Shown here piece by piece: positions 1 through 7,639 of a DNA stretch of 24,313 nucleotides. Below the pieces are notes generated by a model that saw nothing but the letters and a program-made list of their open reading frames with translations, did not search any database and was not told the origin of the DNA. Source of the DNA: DATFQE01 sp035264445 (lineage in GTDB: Bacteria; Actinomycetota; Thermoleophilia; Gaiellales; Gaiellaceae). Position 1 is the first letter of the stretch. The number at the start of each line of letters is the position of its first letter. The stretch is from NCBI GenBank assembly GCA_035264445.1, contig DATFQE010000226.1, positions 1-24,313 on the forward strand, read 5' to 3'. The position numbers were made by a program, and so were the translations under genes.

Positions 1-303
1 TGGCGGCAGGTGCTCCCGGCGGCGACGCCCGGAATCGCCACCGGCTCGATTCTCGCGCTCTCGCGGGCGCTCGGCGAGACCGCGCCGCTGCTCCTCGTGG
101 GCGCGCTGACGTACGTGGCGTTCGATCCGACCATCCTCGGAGACTTCACCGCGCTGCCCGTTCAGATCTTCCAGTGGGTAGCCCGGCCGCAGGAGGACTT
201 CAGGATCCTCGCTGCCTCCGGGATCATCGTCCTGCTTCTGATCCTGCTGACGCTGAACGCGTTCGCGATCTGGATCCGCAACCGCTACCAGAGAAAGTGG
301 TGA
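1..303 (+). CDS. pstA: Phosphate ABC transporter permease PstA, C-terminal part
   Basis: Only the last 100 codons are present; the start lies before base 1. PstA is one of the two membrane permeases of the high-affinity PstSCAB phosphate importer. The visible part begins within the cytoplasmic coupling (EAA-type) loop: the segment SRALGETAPLLLVGA is characteristic of PstA. A loop and a last hydrophobic membrane helix (ASGIIVLLLILLTLNAFAIWI) follow, then a basic tail (RNRYQRKW). The stop TGA at 301-303 lies 2 nt before pstB, so the two are co-transcribed. Identification as PstA rather than PstC rests on the motif and on the direct junction with pstB. Confidence 0.93.
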   Translation, partial: WRQVLPAATPGIATGSILALSRALGETAPLLLVGALTYVAFDPTILGDFTALPVQIFQWVARPQEDFRILAASGIIVLLLILLTLNAFAIWIRNRYQRKW

Positions 304-305
304 CC

Positions 306-1145
306 ATGTCCGACACAATCCGAGGCGTGCTCCCCGCGCAGCAGCGCGAGCTGCCGGACCCCTCGCTCCGCGAGGTGGTCTTCGACGTGGGCGACCTCGG
401 CGTCTCGTACAACGGCAAGCCCGCGCTGAAGGACGTCAACCTCGAGATCTACCGGAACTTCGTCACGGCGTTCATCGGCCCGTCGGGTTGCGGCAAGAGC
501 ACGTTCATCCGCTGCTTCAACCACATGAACGCCCTTATTCCCGGCGCGAAGATCCACGGGACGATCCACTACCACGGCGCCGACCTGTACGGCCACGAGG
601 TCGACCCCGTGGAGGTGCGCAAGCGAATCGGGATGGTCTTCCAGAAGCCGAATCCGTTCCCGAAGTCGATCTACGACAACGCGGCGTTCGGCCCGCGGGT
701 GCTCGGGATGACCGATGACCTCGACGGCCGCGTCGAGCGGGCTCTCGAGCAGGCGGCACTCTGGGACGAGGTCAAGGACCGGCTCAAGGCAAGCGCGCTG
801 TCGCTCTCGGGCGGCCAGCAGCAGCGCCTCTGCATCGCGCGCTGCTTGGCGGTCGAGCCTGACGTGATCCTGATGGACGAGCCCGCGTCGGCGCTCGACC
901 CGATTGCGACGACGCGCATCGAAGACCTGATGCACGAGCTCAAGAACGACTACACGATCATCGTTGTCACCCACAACATGCAGCAGGCGGCGCGGGTGGC
1001 CGACATGACGGCGTTCTTCAGCGTCGAGCGCGGCGAGGAGGGGCAGAGAACGGGGATCCTCGTCGAGTACGACGCCACGCCGAAGATCTTCACCCAGCCG
1101 TCCGACCAGCGGACAGAGGACTACGTCACCGGGCGGTTCGGGTGA
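306..1145 (+). CDS. pstB: Phosphate ABC transporter ATP-binding protein PstB
   Basis: 279 aa, normal for PstB. It hydrolyses ATP to drive phosphate import through PstC/PstA at the inner face of the membrane. Visible motifs: Walker A GPSGCGKST at 58-66, Q-loop Q113 within VFQKPNPFPKS (typical of PstB), signature LSGGQQQR at 167-174, Walker B VILMDEP at 187-193, and switch histidine H223 in VTHNMQQA. The ATG at 306 is chosen because it follows the pstA stop by 2 nt and leaves the usual N-terminal tail before the ABC domain; an in-frame extension back to 174 would overlap pstA. The TGA overlaps the GTG start of phoU by 4 nt, indicating translational coupling. Confidence 0.97.
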   Translation: MSDTIRGVLPAQQRELPDPSLREVVFDVGDLGVSYNGKPALKDVNLEIYRNFVTAFIGPSGCGKSTFIRCFNHMNALIPGAKIHGTIHYHGADLYGHEVDPVEVRKRIGMVFQKPNPFPKSIYDNAAFGPRVLGMTDDLDGRVERALEQAALWDEVKDRLKASALSLSGGQQQRLCIARCLAVEPDVILMDEPASALDPIATTRIEDLMHELKNDYTIIVVTHNMQQAARVADMTAFFSVERGEEGQRTGILVEYDATPKIFTQPSDQRTEDYVTGRFG

Positions 1146-1804
1146 GGGTCGGACTTCAAGAAGAGCTGGACATGCTCCAGGCGGCTCTGATGGAGGAGGG
1201 CGAGCTCGTGCTCCGCTCGCTCCGCGGGTCGCTCGAGGCGCTCGAGCAACGCGACCCCGAGCTCGCGGACGAGGTCATTGCCTTCGACGACGAGGTCGAC
1301 ACGCGCTTCCGCGCGATCCAGGAGGGCATCGAGTCGCTGCTCGCCCGCCAGACGCCGGTCGCCGGCGATCTCCGCCAGGTGCTCGCCTGCCTGCACGCGA
1401 ACCTCCACCTCGAGCGCATGGCGGACTACTGCGTCACGATCGCGAAGCTGACGAAGCTCGTCTACGGAATCGCTCCGGACGCGCGGTTGCTGGAGTCCTT
1501 CGAGGAGATGACCGATCGCGCCGAGGAGATGATCCGCGTCGCGCTCGACTCGTTCGCCAGGCGCGACCTCGCAGGCGCCGAGTCTCTCGTCGAGCTGGAT
1601 GAGCTGATCGACCGGGCCAACCGGCGCGCAGTCCAGCACGTGCTCGCCCTCGGCTCGAATCCGGAGCTGCGCGAATGGGGGCTGCGCATGATCGTCGTCT
1701 CGCGCTGCCTCGAGCGGATCGGCGACCACGCCGTCGACATCGGCGAACAGACCGCCTACCTCGTCACCGGCGAGTTCCGCGAGTTCACCGACGCCTCTCA
1801 CTAA
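1142..1804 (+). CDS. phoU: Phosphate transport regulator PhoU
   Basis: 220 aa, all helical, made of two PhoU repeats. Each carries the metal-binding E/DxxxD signature: E91-x3-D95 (ERMADYCVTI) in the first and E191-x3-D195 (ERIGDHAVDI) in the second. PhoU restrains Pst uptake and signals phosphate sufficiency to the PhoR-type sensor kinase; no sensor or response regulator lies in this window. The GTG start overlaps the pstB stop (GTGA). The stop TAA is embedded in the left arm of a 27-nt inverted repeat. Identification is firm from the repeat motifs and the position after pstB. Confidence 0.95.
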   Translation: MRVGLQEELDMLQAALMEEGELVLRSLRGSLEALEQRDPELADEVIAFDDEVDTRFRAIQEGIESLLARQTPVAGDLRQVLACLHANLHLERMADYCVTIAKLTKLVYGIAPDARLLESFEEMTDRAEEMIRVALDSFARRDLAGAESLVELDELIDRANRRAVQHVLALGSNPELREWGLRMIVVSRCLERIGDHAVDIGEQTAYLVTGEFREFTDASH

Positions 1805-1827
1805 CGGCGGTCCGCCGTAGCCGTTAG
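1801..1827. repeat. Nested inverted repeat between phoU and the DUF47 gene
   Basis: The outer arms CTAACGGC (1801-1808) and GCCGTTAG (1820-1827) are perfect 8-bp complements. A second, mutually exclusive hairpin, ACGGCGG-T-CCGCCGT, spans 1804-1818. The left arm contains the phoU stop and the right arm overlaps the candidate -10 of the next gene. No T-run follows, so it does not look like a simple terminator. It could be an operator, an attenuator or an mRNA-processing hairpin. Confidence 0.6.
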
Positions 1828-1830
1828 CGT
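1825..1830 (+). promoter_or_regulatory. Candidate -10 element (TAGCGT) of the DUF47-pit pair
   Basis: TAGCGT lies 8 nt before the GTG at 1839, and no Shine-Dalgarno is visible. This is the TANNNT-N6-9-start arrangement seen at several other unit heads here, consistent with a leaderless or nearly leaderless transcript. It would give DUF47-pit a promoter independent of pst-phoU. Confidence 0.45.
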
Positions 1831-1838
1831 CCCGCGCC

Positions 1839-2453
1839 GTGCGGCTGGCGTTCACTCCGAAGACGACCGAGTTCTACGACTTCTTCGCGCGCGCGGGAGA
1901 GAACGTGCTCGCGGTCGCGCAGCTTGCCGAGCGGCGCTTCGCCCAGATTCCGGACAGCGACGTTCGTCAGCGCGAGATCAAGCAGCTCGAGCACGAGGGC
2001 GACCGGATCACGCGCGAGATCCTCGAGCTGCTCAACACGCAGTACATCACTCCGTTCGACCGCGAGGACATCTACGCGCTCGCCGCCGCGATCGACGACG
2101 TGGTGGACCACATCGACGAGGCTTCCGAGCTGCTCGGCGTCTACAAGGTCGAGGCGCCTTCGCCCAAGGCCGTGCACCAGTGCGAGTTGCTCGTGGCCGG
2201 CGCCGAGCTGCTCTCGCAAGCGCTCACCGACCTCAAGACCCTCAAGAACGCGTCCCGGCACATCGGGGACGTCAAGCAGATCGAGGACGACGGCGACGTC
2301 GTGCTGCGGGAGGCGATCGCCGAGCTCTTCGAACAGGATGACGCCAAGACGATCATCAAGTGGAAGGACATCCACGACGCGCTCGAGGAGGCAATCGATG
2401 CCTGCGAGGAGGCCGCGAACGTGATCGGCAACGTCGTGCTCAAGAACGCGTAG
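1839..2453 (+). CDS. DUF47 family PhoU-like protein, Pit accessory protein
   Basis: 204 aa, helical, with the DUF47/PhoU_div pattern: an N-terminal FYDFFARAGENV segment, then ExxxD-type stretches (KQLEHEGDRITREI and KQIEDDGDVVLREAI) as in PhoU repeats, and an IKWKDIHDALEEAIDACEEAANVI tail. Proteins of this family are usually encoded directly beside Pit permeases and are thought to regulate them. Here pit starts 11 nt after the stop. The GTG at 1839 is chosen because the conserved N-terminus begins there. A direct role in gating Pit is inferred from context. Confidence 0.9.
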   Translation: MRLAFTPKTTEFYDFFARAGENVLAVAQLAERRFAQIPDSDVRQREIKQLEHEGDRITREILELLNTQYITPFDREDIYALAAAIDDVVDHIDEASELLGVYKVEAPSPKAVHQCELLVAGAELLSQALTDLKTLKNASRHIGDVKQIEDDGDVVLREAIAELFEQDDAKTIIKWKDIHDALEEAIDACEEAANVIGNVVLKNA

Positions 2454-2464
2454 CGAGGACGACT

Positions 2465-3559
2465 GTGGAGCCGATGCTGTGGACGGTCGTCGCGGTAGCG
2501 CTCTTCTTCGACTTCACGAACGGCTTCCACGACACGGCCAACTCGATCGCGACCAGCGTGTCGACGCGGGCGCTGTCGCCGCGCGCTGCGGTCATCTCGG
2601 CCGCGATCCTCAACTTCCTCGGCGCGTTCGTCTCGCTCGAGGTTGCGGCCACGATTGCGACGGGCATCGTCGAGACCGACGTGATCACGCTCGACATCGT
2701 GCTCGCCGGGCTCGTGGGTGCGATCACGTGGAACCTGATCACCTGGTACCTGGGCTTGCCGTCGAGCTCCAGCCACGCGCTGATCGGCGGCGTCGCCGGC
2801 GCGGCGGTCGGCGCTTCCGGATGGGACGTGGTCAAGTGGAACGGCCTAAAGAACAAGGTGCTGATCCCGTCGATCCTCGCTCCGGTGCTCGGCTTCGTCT
2901 TCGCCGCGGCGCTGATGGTGATCGTCCTCTGGCTGATCCGCCGGCGCGCGCCGAGCCGCGTGAACCGGGCCTTCCGCCGGCTGCAGCTGGTCTCGGGCGG
3001 CTTCGTCGCGTTCACACACGGAACGAACGACGCGCAGAAGACGATGGGAATCATCTCCCTCGCGCTCGTCGCCACCGGCCACCTCGACGCCGACAAGTTC
3101 GACGTGCCGACCTGGGTGATCGCGAGCTCGGCGATCGCGATGGGCCTGGGGACGTACGCCGGCGGCTGGCGGATCATCCGCACACTCGGCCAGCGGATCA
3201 CGAAGCTCGAGCCGCCGCAGGGGTTCGCGGCACAGACGGCCTGCGCCTCGATTCTCTGGGGGACGGCGCATCTGGGCTTCCCGGTCTCGACCACGCAGGT
3301 GATCAGCGGCAGCGTGCTCGGCGCCGGAGCCACGCAGCGGCTGTCGGCGGTCCGCTGGGGCGTAGCGGGCAACATCCTGGTCGCCTGGGTCTTGACCATT
3401 CCTTGCGCGGGGCTGGTCGGCGCAGCGATGGAGCGGATCGGCGCGCTTCCCGGCGGCGCCGCCCTCGTCTTCGCGCTGCTGGTCGCGATCGCCTCTGCCG
3501 CGTTCGCGGGCGCGCGCGCGCAGCGCATGCGGCTTCGGGCGGGCCCGGCGCAGGCCTAG
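2465..3559 (+). CDS. pit: Low-affinity inorganic phosphate permease, PiT family
   Basis: About 364 aa of alternating hydrophobic helices. Both PiT signatures are visible: an N-terminal FTNGFHDTANSIATSV and an internal FTHGTNDAQKTMGI, related halves of an inverted-repeat fold. The family moves metal-phosphate complexes with H+ or Na+. The segment LPSSSSHALIGGVAG and the late VSTTQVISGSVLG are also typical. The GTG at 2465 has a GAGGA 5 nt upstream; an ATG at 2474 is an alternative start. It pairs with the preceding DUF47 gene. Its TAG stop interlocks with the TAG of the convergent protease gene in one CTAG. Confidence 0.95.
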   Translation: MEPMLWTVVAVALFFDFTNGFHDTANSIATSVSTRALSPRAAVISAAILNFLGAFVSLEVAATIATGIVETDVITLDIVLAGLVGAITWNLITWYLGLPSSSSHALIGGVAGAAVGASGWDVVKWNGLKNKVLIPSILAPVLGFVFAAALMVIVLWLIRRRAPSRVNRAFRRLQLVSGGFVAFTHGTNDAQKTMGIISLALVATGHLDADKFDVPTWVIASSAIAMGLGTYAGGWRIIRTLGQRITKLEPPQGFAAQTACASILWGTAHLGFPVSTTQVISGSVLGAGATQRLSAVRWGVAGNILVAWVLTIPCAGLVGAAMERIGALPGGAALVFALLVAIASAAFAGARAQRMRLRAGPAQA

Positions 3560-4656
3560 GCGCCCTCGAGCCGCCGGGCGACGTCGGCGACGGCGAGGTA
3601 GCCGGCGAGGCGATCGCCGTCGAGCACGAGCCCGCGGTTGACGCCGGCGTCGGCCATGCGCGAGAGGGCGGCGTAGAGGTCGTCGTCGGGCGCAAGCCTC
3701 GGAGCCTCGTCGAGACCGAGCATGCGGTCGCCCACGCGGACGCGGTCCCAGTCGGGCTGCGGAGTTTCCTGCACCGCACCCATCGGCAGGAGGCCGACCA
3801 CGCGCCCTTCGTGGACGACGGGGTAGGCCGTGAAGCGGTGGCTCGTGCCGAGCGAGGCGTCGAACTCGGCCAGCGTCTGGTCTCGTTCGGCCGCAAGGGG
3901 GTCGGCGACCATGACGTCGCGAACGCTGAGACCCGAGATCGCGCGGCGCCCCTCCGCCTGGCGCGCCTCGCCGCCGGCGGCGCTGAGCACGAACCAGCCG
4001 AGGAACGCGAGCCAGGCACCGCCGAACGTGCCTCCCATCAGGAACAGCACGAACCCCGCCGCGATCACGAGCAGCCCGGTTGCCCGCCCGGTCTCGGCCG
4101 CGATCTTGGTCGCCCACAAGAAGTCGCCGCGGAGACGCCACAGGCCCGCGCGGAGGATGCGGCCGCCGTCGAGCGGCAGCGCGGGGAGCAGGTTGAAGAC
4201 GAGCAGCGAGAGGTTGATGTAGCCGAGCCAGAACACGACGCCGTCGGCGGTCTCGGGCAGGTCGGCGAACGCCGCGACCCCCGTGAAGGCCGCGCCGAGG
4301 ACGAGCGTCACGGCGGGCCCGGCCACGGAGATCCGGAACTCGGCTCCCGGCCCGGGGAACATGCCGCGGAAGCTGGCCACGCCGCCGAACAGCCAGAGGG
4401 TGATGCCGTCGATCTCCATGCCCTCCCGCCTCGCCTGGATCGCATGGCCGAGCTCGTGGAGCAGGAGCGACACGAAGAGGAGGATCGTGGCCGACACGGC
4501 CATCGTCCTGTAGTCGCTTTGCGAGAGACCGGGGTCCTGGCGCGGGAAGACCGTCTCCGACAACGACCAGACCATCAGCCCGAAGACGAGGAGCCAACTC
4601 CAGTGGACGCCGATCCGGATCCCGGCGATCCGGCCGACCGTCAGGCTTGTATTCAC
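3556..4656 (-). CDS. Site-2 protease family (M50) membrane metalloprotease with CBS pair
   Basis: 366 aa. The zinc-protease core lies in the membrane: HELGH at 67-71 (H67, E68, H71) within a hydrophobic helix, and the second motif NLLPALPLDGG ends at residue 165 (D163). About five to six membrane segments precede a cytosolic tandem CBS domain (about 245-365). Such S2P enzymes cleave membrane-embedded anti-sigma factors or other single-span proteins; CBS pairs often sense adenine nucleotides. The substrate here is unknown. The GTG start overlaps the TGA of the upstream L,D-transpeptidase by 4 nt and has no good ribosome site of its own, so it is probably translationally coupled. The stop interlocks with that of pit. 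Confidence 0.93.
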   Translation of the reverse strand: MNTSLTVGRIAGIRIGVHWSWLLVFGLMVWSLSETVFPRQDPGLSQSDYRTMAVSATILLFVSLLLHELGHAIQARREGMEIDGITLWLFGGVASFRGMFPGPGAEFRISVAGPAVTLVLGAAFTGVAAFADLPETADGVVFWLGYINLSLLVFNLLPALPLDGGRILRAGLWRLRGDFLWATKIAAETGRATGLLVIAAGFVLFLMGGTFGGAWLAFLGWFVLSAAGGEARQAEGRRAISGLSVRDVMVADPLAAERDQTLAEFDASLGTSHRFTAYPVVHEGRVVGLLPMGAVQETPQPDWDRVRVGDRMLGLDEAPRLAPDDDLYAALSRMADAGVNRGLVLDGDRLAGYLAVADVARRLEGA

Positions 4657-5768
4657 AGGAAGATCCGAACGGTGGCGCCGTACGGCCAGCGCGCGTTCAA
4701 GCCCGGTGCGAACCACATCGGCAGCCGCACGCAGCCGTGGCTCGCCGGGTACGCCGGAACCGAGGGGTAGCCGTGCAGGGCGAACCCGCGCAGGAAATAC
4801 AGCGGGTACCAGAGCACCCAGTCCCACCCGGTCACCTTGCGGTAGACGTGCCAGGTCCCGAGCGGGGTGTTGCCGGTCGCTCCCGTCGAAACTGGCGCGA
4901 TCCCGACGACGCGTCCGTTCCGGACCTCGAACGCGACCTGACGGCCCTTGTACACCTCGATATGAGTTCCGCCGAAACGGGGCGCGGGCCTTCGAGCGCT
5001 GCCGAGCGCGCGCCACGTGCGGGCGTCGACGCGCCCGGTGCGCGGCAGGCCCGTCACCTTCTGGAAGGCCAGCACGGCGTCGAGCGTGTCGCCGGCGTAG
5101 AGGCGGTCGATCCGCCTCAGCGCGTATCCGAGCGCGGCGAGCCGGCGCTCGAGGCCGTTCACGGCGGGACCGCGTGCTCCGTACGACAGCGGCGGCGCCT
5201 TCAGGCGAAGCACGAGCCGGCGGGAGGCTCGGACGTACCCTTTCGCCGGCTTCAGCGCCACCTCGAGCCGCAGGCGTCCCGGGGCGTCTGCGGGAACCCG
5301 CGCGCGGAACCGACCCGTCCGGTCGGCGCGGGCTCGATAGGTGCGCCCGGCAGCATGGACGACGACGCGGCCGGCCTGATGAGGCAGCACGCGACCGGAC
5401 AGGTGCAGATCGCTCCCGACGACCCGCGCGCCGCGCACGCCGGCGCGGAGCAGCGGACGAACGCGGATCCCGATCGGCGCCGATCTCGCGACTCCGGCGA
5501 CAGCGGCGTAGGCGCCGGCGCGCTGAACGGCCACGGTGGTGCCGAACGAGCCGTCGACCTGGGTGGCGCCGGCCCACACGGGCTTCGACCCCTGCATGAT
5601 CGTTACGGGCTCTCCCGGAACCGCCGGCGCGACGACGCCGGCCAGAGTGACCTGGCCGTGGAAGGGAACGAGCCTCGCGCTCGCCGCCAGGCTGACGGCG
5701 TCCGCCGCCCGAGCGGGGCCCGCGGTCACGAGAGCCAGCAGCGCAACGACTACGAGGAACCGCTTCAC
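4653..5768 (-). CDS. Secreted L,D-transpeptidase (YkuD) with peptidoglycan-binding domain
   Basis: 371 aa. A signal peptide (hydrophobic 4-17, AxA-type site near residue 21) is followed by a beta-rich region of about 160 residues resembling Ig-like or carrier modules, a peptidoglycan-binding-1 domain (about 197-256) and a C-terminal YkuD catalytic domain (about 268-371). The catalytic motif is complete: H332, then SHGCVR at 343-348 with nucleophile C346. The family forms 3-3 crosslinks in peptidoglycan or attaches proteins to it. The GTG at 5768 is chosen because it begins the signal peptide; TAGGAT lies 7 nt upstream. It is followed by an overlapping M50 protease gene, suggesting an envelope-maintenance unit. 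Confidence 0.93.
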   Translation of the reverse strand: MKRFLVVVALLALVTAGPARAADAVSLAASARLVPFHGQVTLAGVVAPAVPGEPVTIMQGSKPVWAGATQVDGSFGTTVAVQRAGAYAAVAGVARSAPIGIRVRPLLRAGVRGARVVGSDLHLSGRVLPHQAGRVVVHAAGRTYRARADRTGRFRARVPADAPGRLRLEVALKPAKGYVRASRRLVLRLKAPPLSYGARGPAVNGLERRLAALGYALRRIDRLYAGDTLDAVLAFQKVTGLPRTGRVDARTWRALGSARRPAPRFGGTHIEVYKGRQVAFEVRNGRVVGIAPVSTGATGNTPLGTWHVYRKVTGWDWVLWYPLYFLRGFALHGYPSVPAYPASHGCVRLPMWFAPGLNARWPYGATVRIFL

Positions 5769-5775
5769 GAGTCGG

Positions 5776-5781
5776 ATCCTA
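5776..5781 (-). promoter_or_regulatory. Candidate -10 element (TAGGAT) of the L,D-transpeptidase unit
   Basis: On the minus strand TAGGAT is followed by 7 nt and then the GTG start, in the 31-nt gap after rtcB. The AGGA could also serve as a ribosome site, so promoter and Shine-Dalgarno readings compete. The same hexamer occurs at the amidohydrolase and M24 peptidase starts. Confidence 0.4.
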
Positions 5782-5799
5782 GGTTTTCGGCGGAGCCGT

Positions 5800-7101
5800 C
5801 TAGTCCTTGTAAGGGTCGTAGACGTCGTGCCCGGCCATGGCGACGCCGAGCGGCCGCAAGCGGTGCTTGACCCGCACCGAGGCGGCGTGGGCGGCGAGGA
5901 CGTCGGGCAGGCGCTTGTACACCTCCGGCGCCTCGTCCGCTCCGCCGCCCACGAGCACGATGCCCTGCTCGCGCAGCCGCTCCTGGACGGCCGACCAGTC
6001 GACACGGCCCGGCTTGACCTGCTCCTCGATCCAGACCTTCGACACGCCGGCCTCGGGGTGGTCCGGGCAGGGCGCGTTCGCCTCGAAGACGCGCGGGCAG
6101 TCGCGGTTGCGGCACGCCCAGCGCTTGCGGCGGCGCACTCGCCCCGCCGCCTGCGAACGGCTCATCACGCGCCCCGCGCCGTGAACGGTGGAGTCGAGTG
6201 CCTCCGTCGCCTGCTCGCCCGCGACACTCTCGAGGATCACCGACTCGTCGCCCATCGACCCGCCCACGAACCCCTCCTGACCCGGTCGCGCCGGGGTGCA
6301 GCCCTTGCGGACGACGCAGTAGTCGCGGCCGAAGTGCGTCTCCCGCCAGGCGAAGTTGTGGTGGTTGTGGACCTCGTGGGTCGCCTCGGCACCGAGGATG
6401 CCGAGCACCTTCTCGACGACGACGTCGCGACCCGCATAGGCGTACTCGCCCGCTAGCTCCATCGCCGCGACGTACGACTGCCCGAGCTCCGAGTCGAGCT
6501 CGAACAGGACCGGCGGCGAGTCCATCTCGCCCTCGCGTGCCCGGGCGTCGAACGCGAGGCCCTGGGCGAGCGCGAGAAAGCCGGACGCCGTCTTGTGCCC
6601 GAAGCCACGCGAGCCGAAGTGCACGCCGATCCAGACCTTGCCCTCCTCGTCTTCGAACAGGTTGACGAAGTGGTTGCCCGAGCCGACCGTGCCCAGCTGC
6701 GACTCGGCGGTCTTGTGCAGCTTCCGCTGGGGTGTGAAGTCGGCGCTCCGAATGCGGTCCAGCACCGGATGGTCCGCGCGCTCCTGCGCGGGGACGCCCA
6801 TTCCGAACGAGATCCGGCGCGTGATCTCGCGCATGATCGTCTCGACGCCGCCCCGCTCCTCGAGCTCAGCGACTGTCATGTCCGTTCGGGCCGCCTTATT
6901 CCCGCACCCGATATCAAACCCCACGCCTGAAGGGGACACGTACCCCTCGTACGCGATCGCGCCGCCGATCGGCTGCGAGTAGCCAGGGTGGTGGTCGGCG
7001 CAGAGGACACCGAACTCGGCGTCGCCGGCCTCCATACAGCGCTCGAGCTGTTGGAGGCTGCGCTGGTCCACTTCGCCGAACGTCTTGACCTTCATCGGCA
7101 C
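5800..7101 (-). CDS. rtcB: RNA-splicing ligase RtcB
   Basis: 433 aa. RtcB joins RNA 2',3'-cyclic-phosphate or 3'-phosphate ends to 5'-OH ends using GTP and Mn2+. Visible motifs: DIGCGN at 63-68 (metal ligand C66), GSGNHF at 141-146, HFGSRGFGH at 161-169, HNHHN at 245-249, and HGAGRVMSR at 307-315 with guanylylated H307. The C-terminal GGGADEAPEVYK and GVAMAGHDVYDPYKD are typical. Just after the guanylylation motif sits a Cys/His stretch, C330-x4-C335-x9-C345-x2-H348, which looks like a small zinc-binding insertion. The GTG at 7101 is supported by GGAAG 8 nt upstream; ATG at 7095 is an alternative. It lies 19 nt after the macrodomain gene. No archease gene is in the window. Confidence 0.95.
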   Translation of the reverse strand: MPMKVKTFGEVDQRSLQQLERCMEAGDAEFGVLCADHHPGYSQPIGGAIAYEGYVSPSGVGFDIGCGNKAARTDMTVAELEERGGVETIMREITRRISFGMGVPAQERADHPVLDRIRSADFTPQRKLHKTAESQLGTVGSGNHFVNLFEDEEGKVWIGVHFGSRGFGHKTASGFLALAQGLAFDARAREGEMDSPPVLFELDSELGQSYVAAMELAGEYAYAGRDVVVEKVLGILGAEATHEVHNHHNFAWRETHFGRDYCVVRKGCTPARPGQEGFVGGSMGDESVILESVAGEQATEALDSTVHGAGRVMSRSQAAGRVRRRKRWACRNRDCPRVFEANAPCPDHPEAGVSKVWIEEQVKPGRVDWSAVQERLREQGIVLVGGGADEAPEVYKRLPDVLAAHAASVRVKHRLRPLGVAMAGHDVYDPYKD

Positions 7102-7120
7102 CCGCTGCTCTTCCGCCGAC

Positions 7121-7639
7121 CTACGGAGGCGTGAGCTCGTCGAGTGCCTGCTGAAACTCGGCGAGATGATCGTCCGAGAACAGCACGAACGTCACGCGCT
7201 CGATCTGTGGATGCGAGTCGAGATACGCCGCGGTCGTGCCGAGCGCAATTCGCGCCGCGCGGTCGACCGGAAAGCGGTAGACGCCGGTCGAGATCGCCGG
7301 GAAGGCGACGGTGCGGGCGCCCGCGTCCGAGGCAACCTCCAGCGCGCGGCGATGCGCGGAGGCGAGGAGCTCGTCCTCGCCCTGCCGGCCGCCTTGCCAG
7401 ACCGGCCCGACCGCGTGGATCACCGTGCGCGCGGAAAGGTCACCCGCCGTCGTCGCCTTGGCGTCGCCGGTCTCGCAGCCGCCGAGACGCCGTGACTCCT
7501 CGAGGATCGCCGGCCCGCCGGCGCGGTGAATCGCGCCGTCGACGCCTCCGCCGCCGAGGAGCGAGGAGTTGGCCGCGTTGACGATCGCGTCGGCGTCGAC
7601 CTTGGTGATGTCGCCTTGCCTCAGCTCGATCCGGCTCAT
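7121..7639 (-). CDS. Macrodomain protein, O-acetyl-ADP-ribose deacetylase/ADP-ribose phosphatase type
   Basis: 172 aa, a single macrodomain of the YmdB/MacroD class. Visible motifs: DITKVDADAIVNAANSSL near the N-terminus, GGGGVDGAIHRAGG (the glycine-rich ADP-ribose loop with the catalytic-type Asp) and FPAISTGVYRFP (distal phosphate loop). Known members hydrolyse O-acetyl-ADP-ribose, remove mono-ADP-ribose or dephosphorylate ADP-ribose-1''-phosphate. Its ATG overlaps the stop of the kinase-like gene upstream (ATGA), and rtcB follows after 19 nt, so all three are probably made from one transcript. This context suggests clean-up of an RNA-repair by-product, which is inference. Confidence 0.93.
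   Translation of the reverse strand: MSRIELRQGDITKVDADAIVNAANSSLLGGGGVDGAIHRAGGPAILEESRRLGGCETGDAKATTAGDLSARTVIHAVGPVWQGGRQGEDELLASAHRRALEVASDAGARTVAFPAISTGVYRFPVDRAARIALGTTAAYLDSHPQIERVTFVLFSDDHLAEFQQALDELTPP

Noticed and set aside
2846..4597. Long minus-strand open frame (583 codons) opposite pit and within the protease gene
   Set aside because: Low-complexity Arg-rich product; the real protease frame has HELGH and the CBS pair.
2479..4770. Very long plus-strand open frame (763 codons) across pit and the protease gene
   Set aside because: Arg/Ala/Gly-rich translation without domains; it is a third-frame shadow of pit and of the antisense of the M50 gene, typical of very GC-rich DNA.
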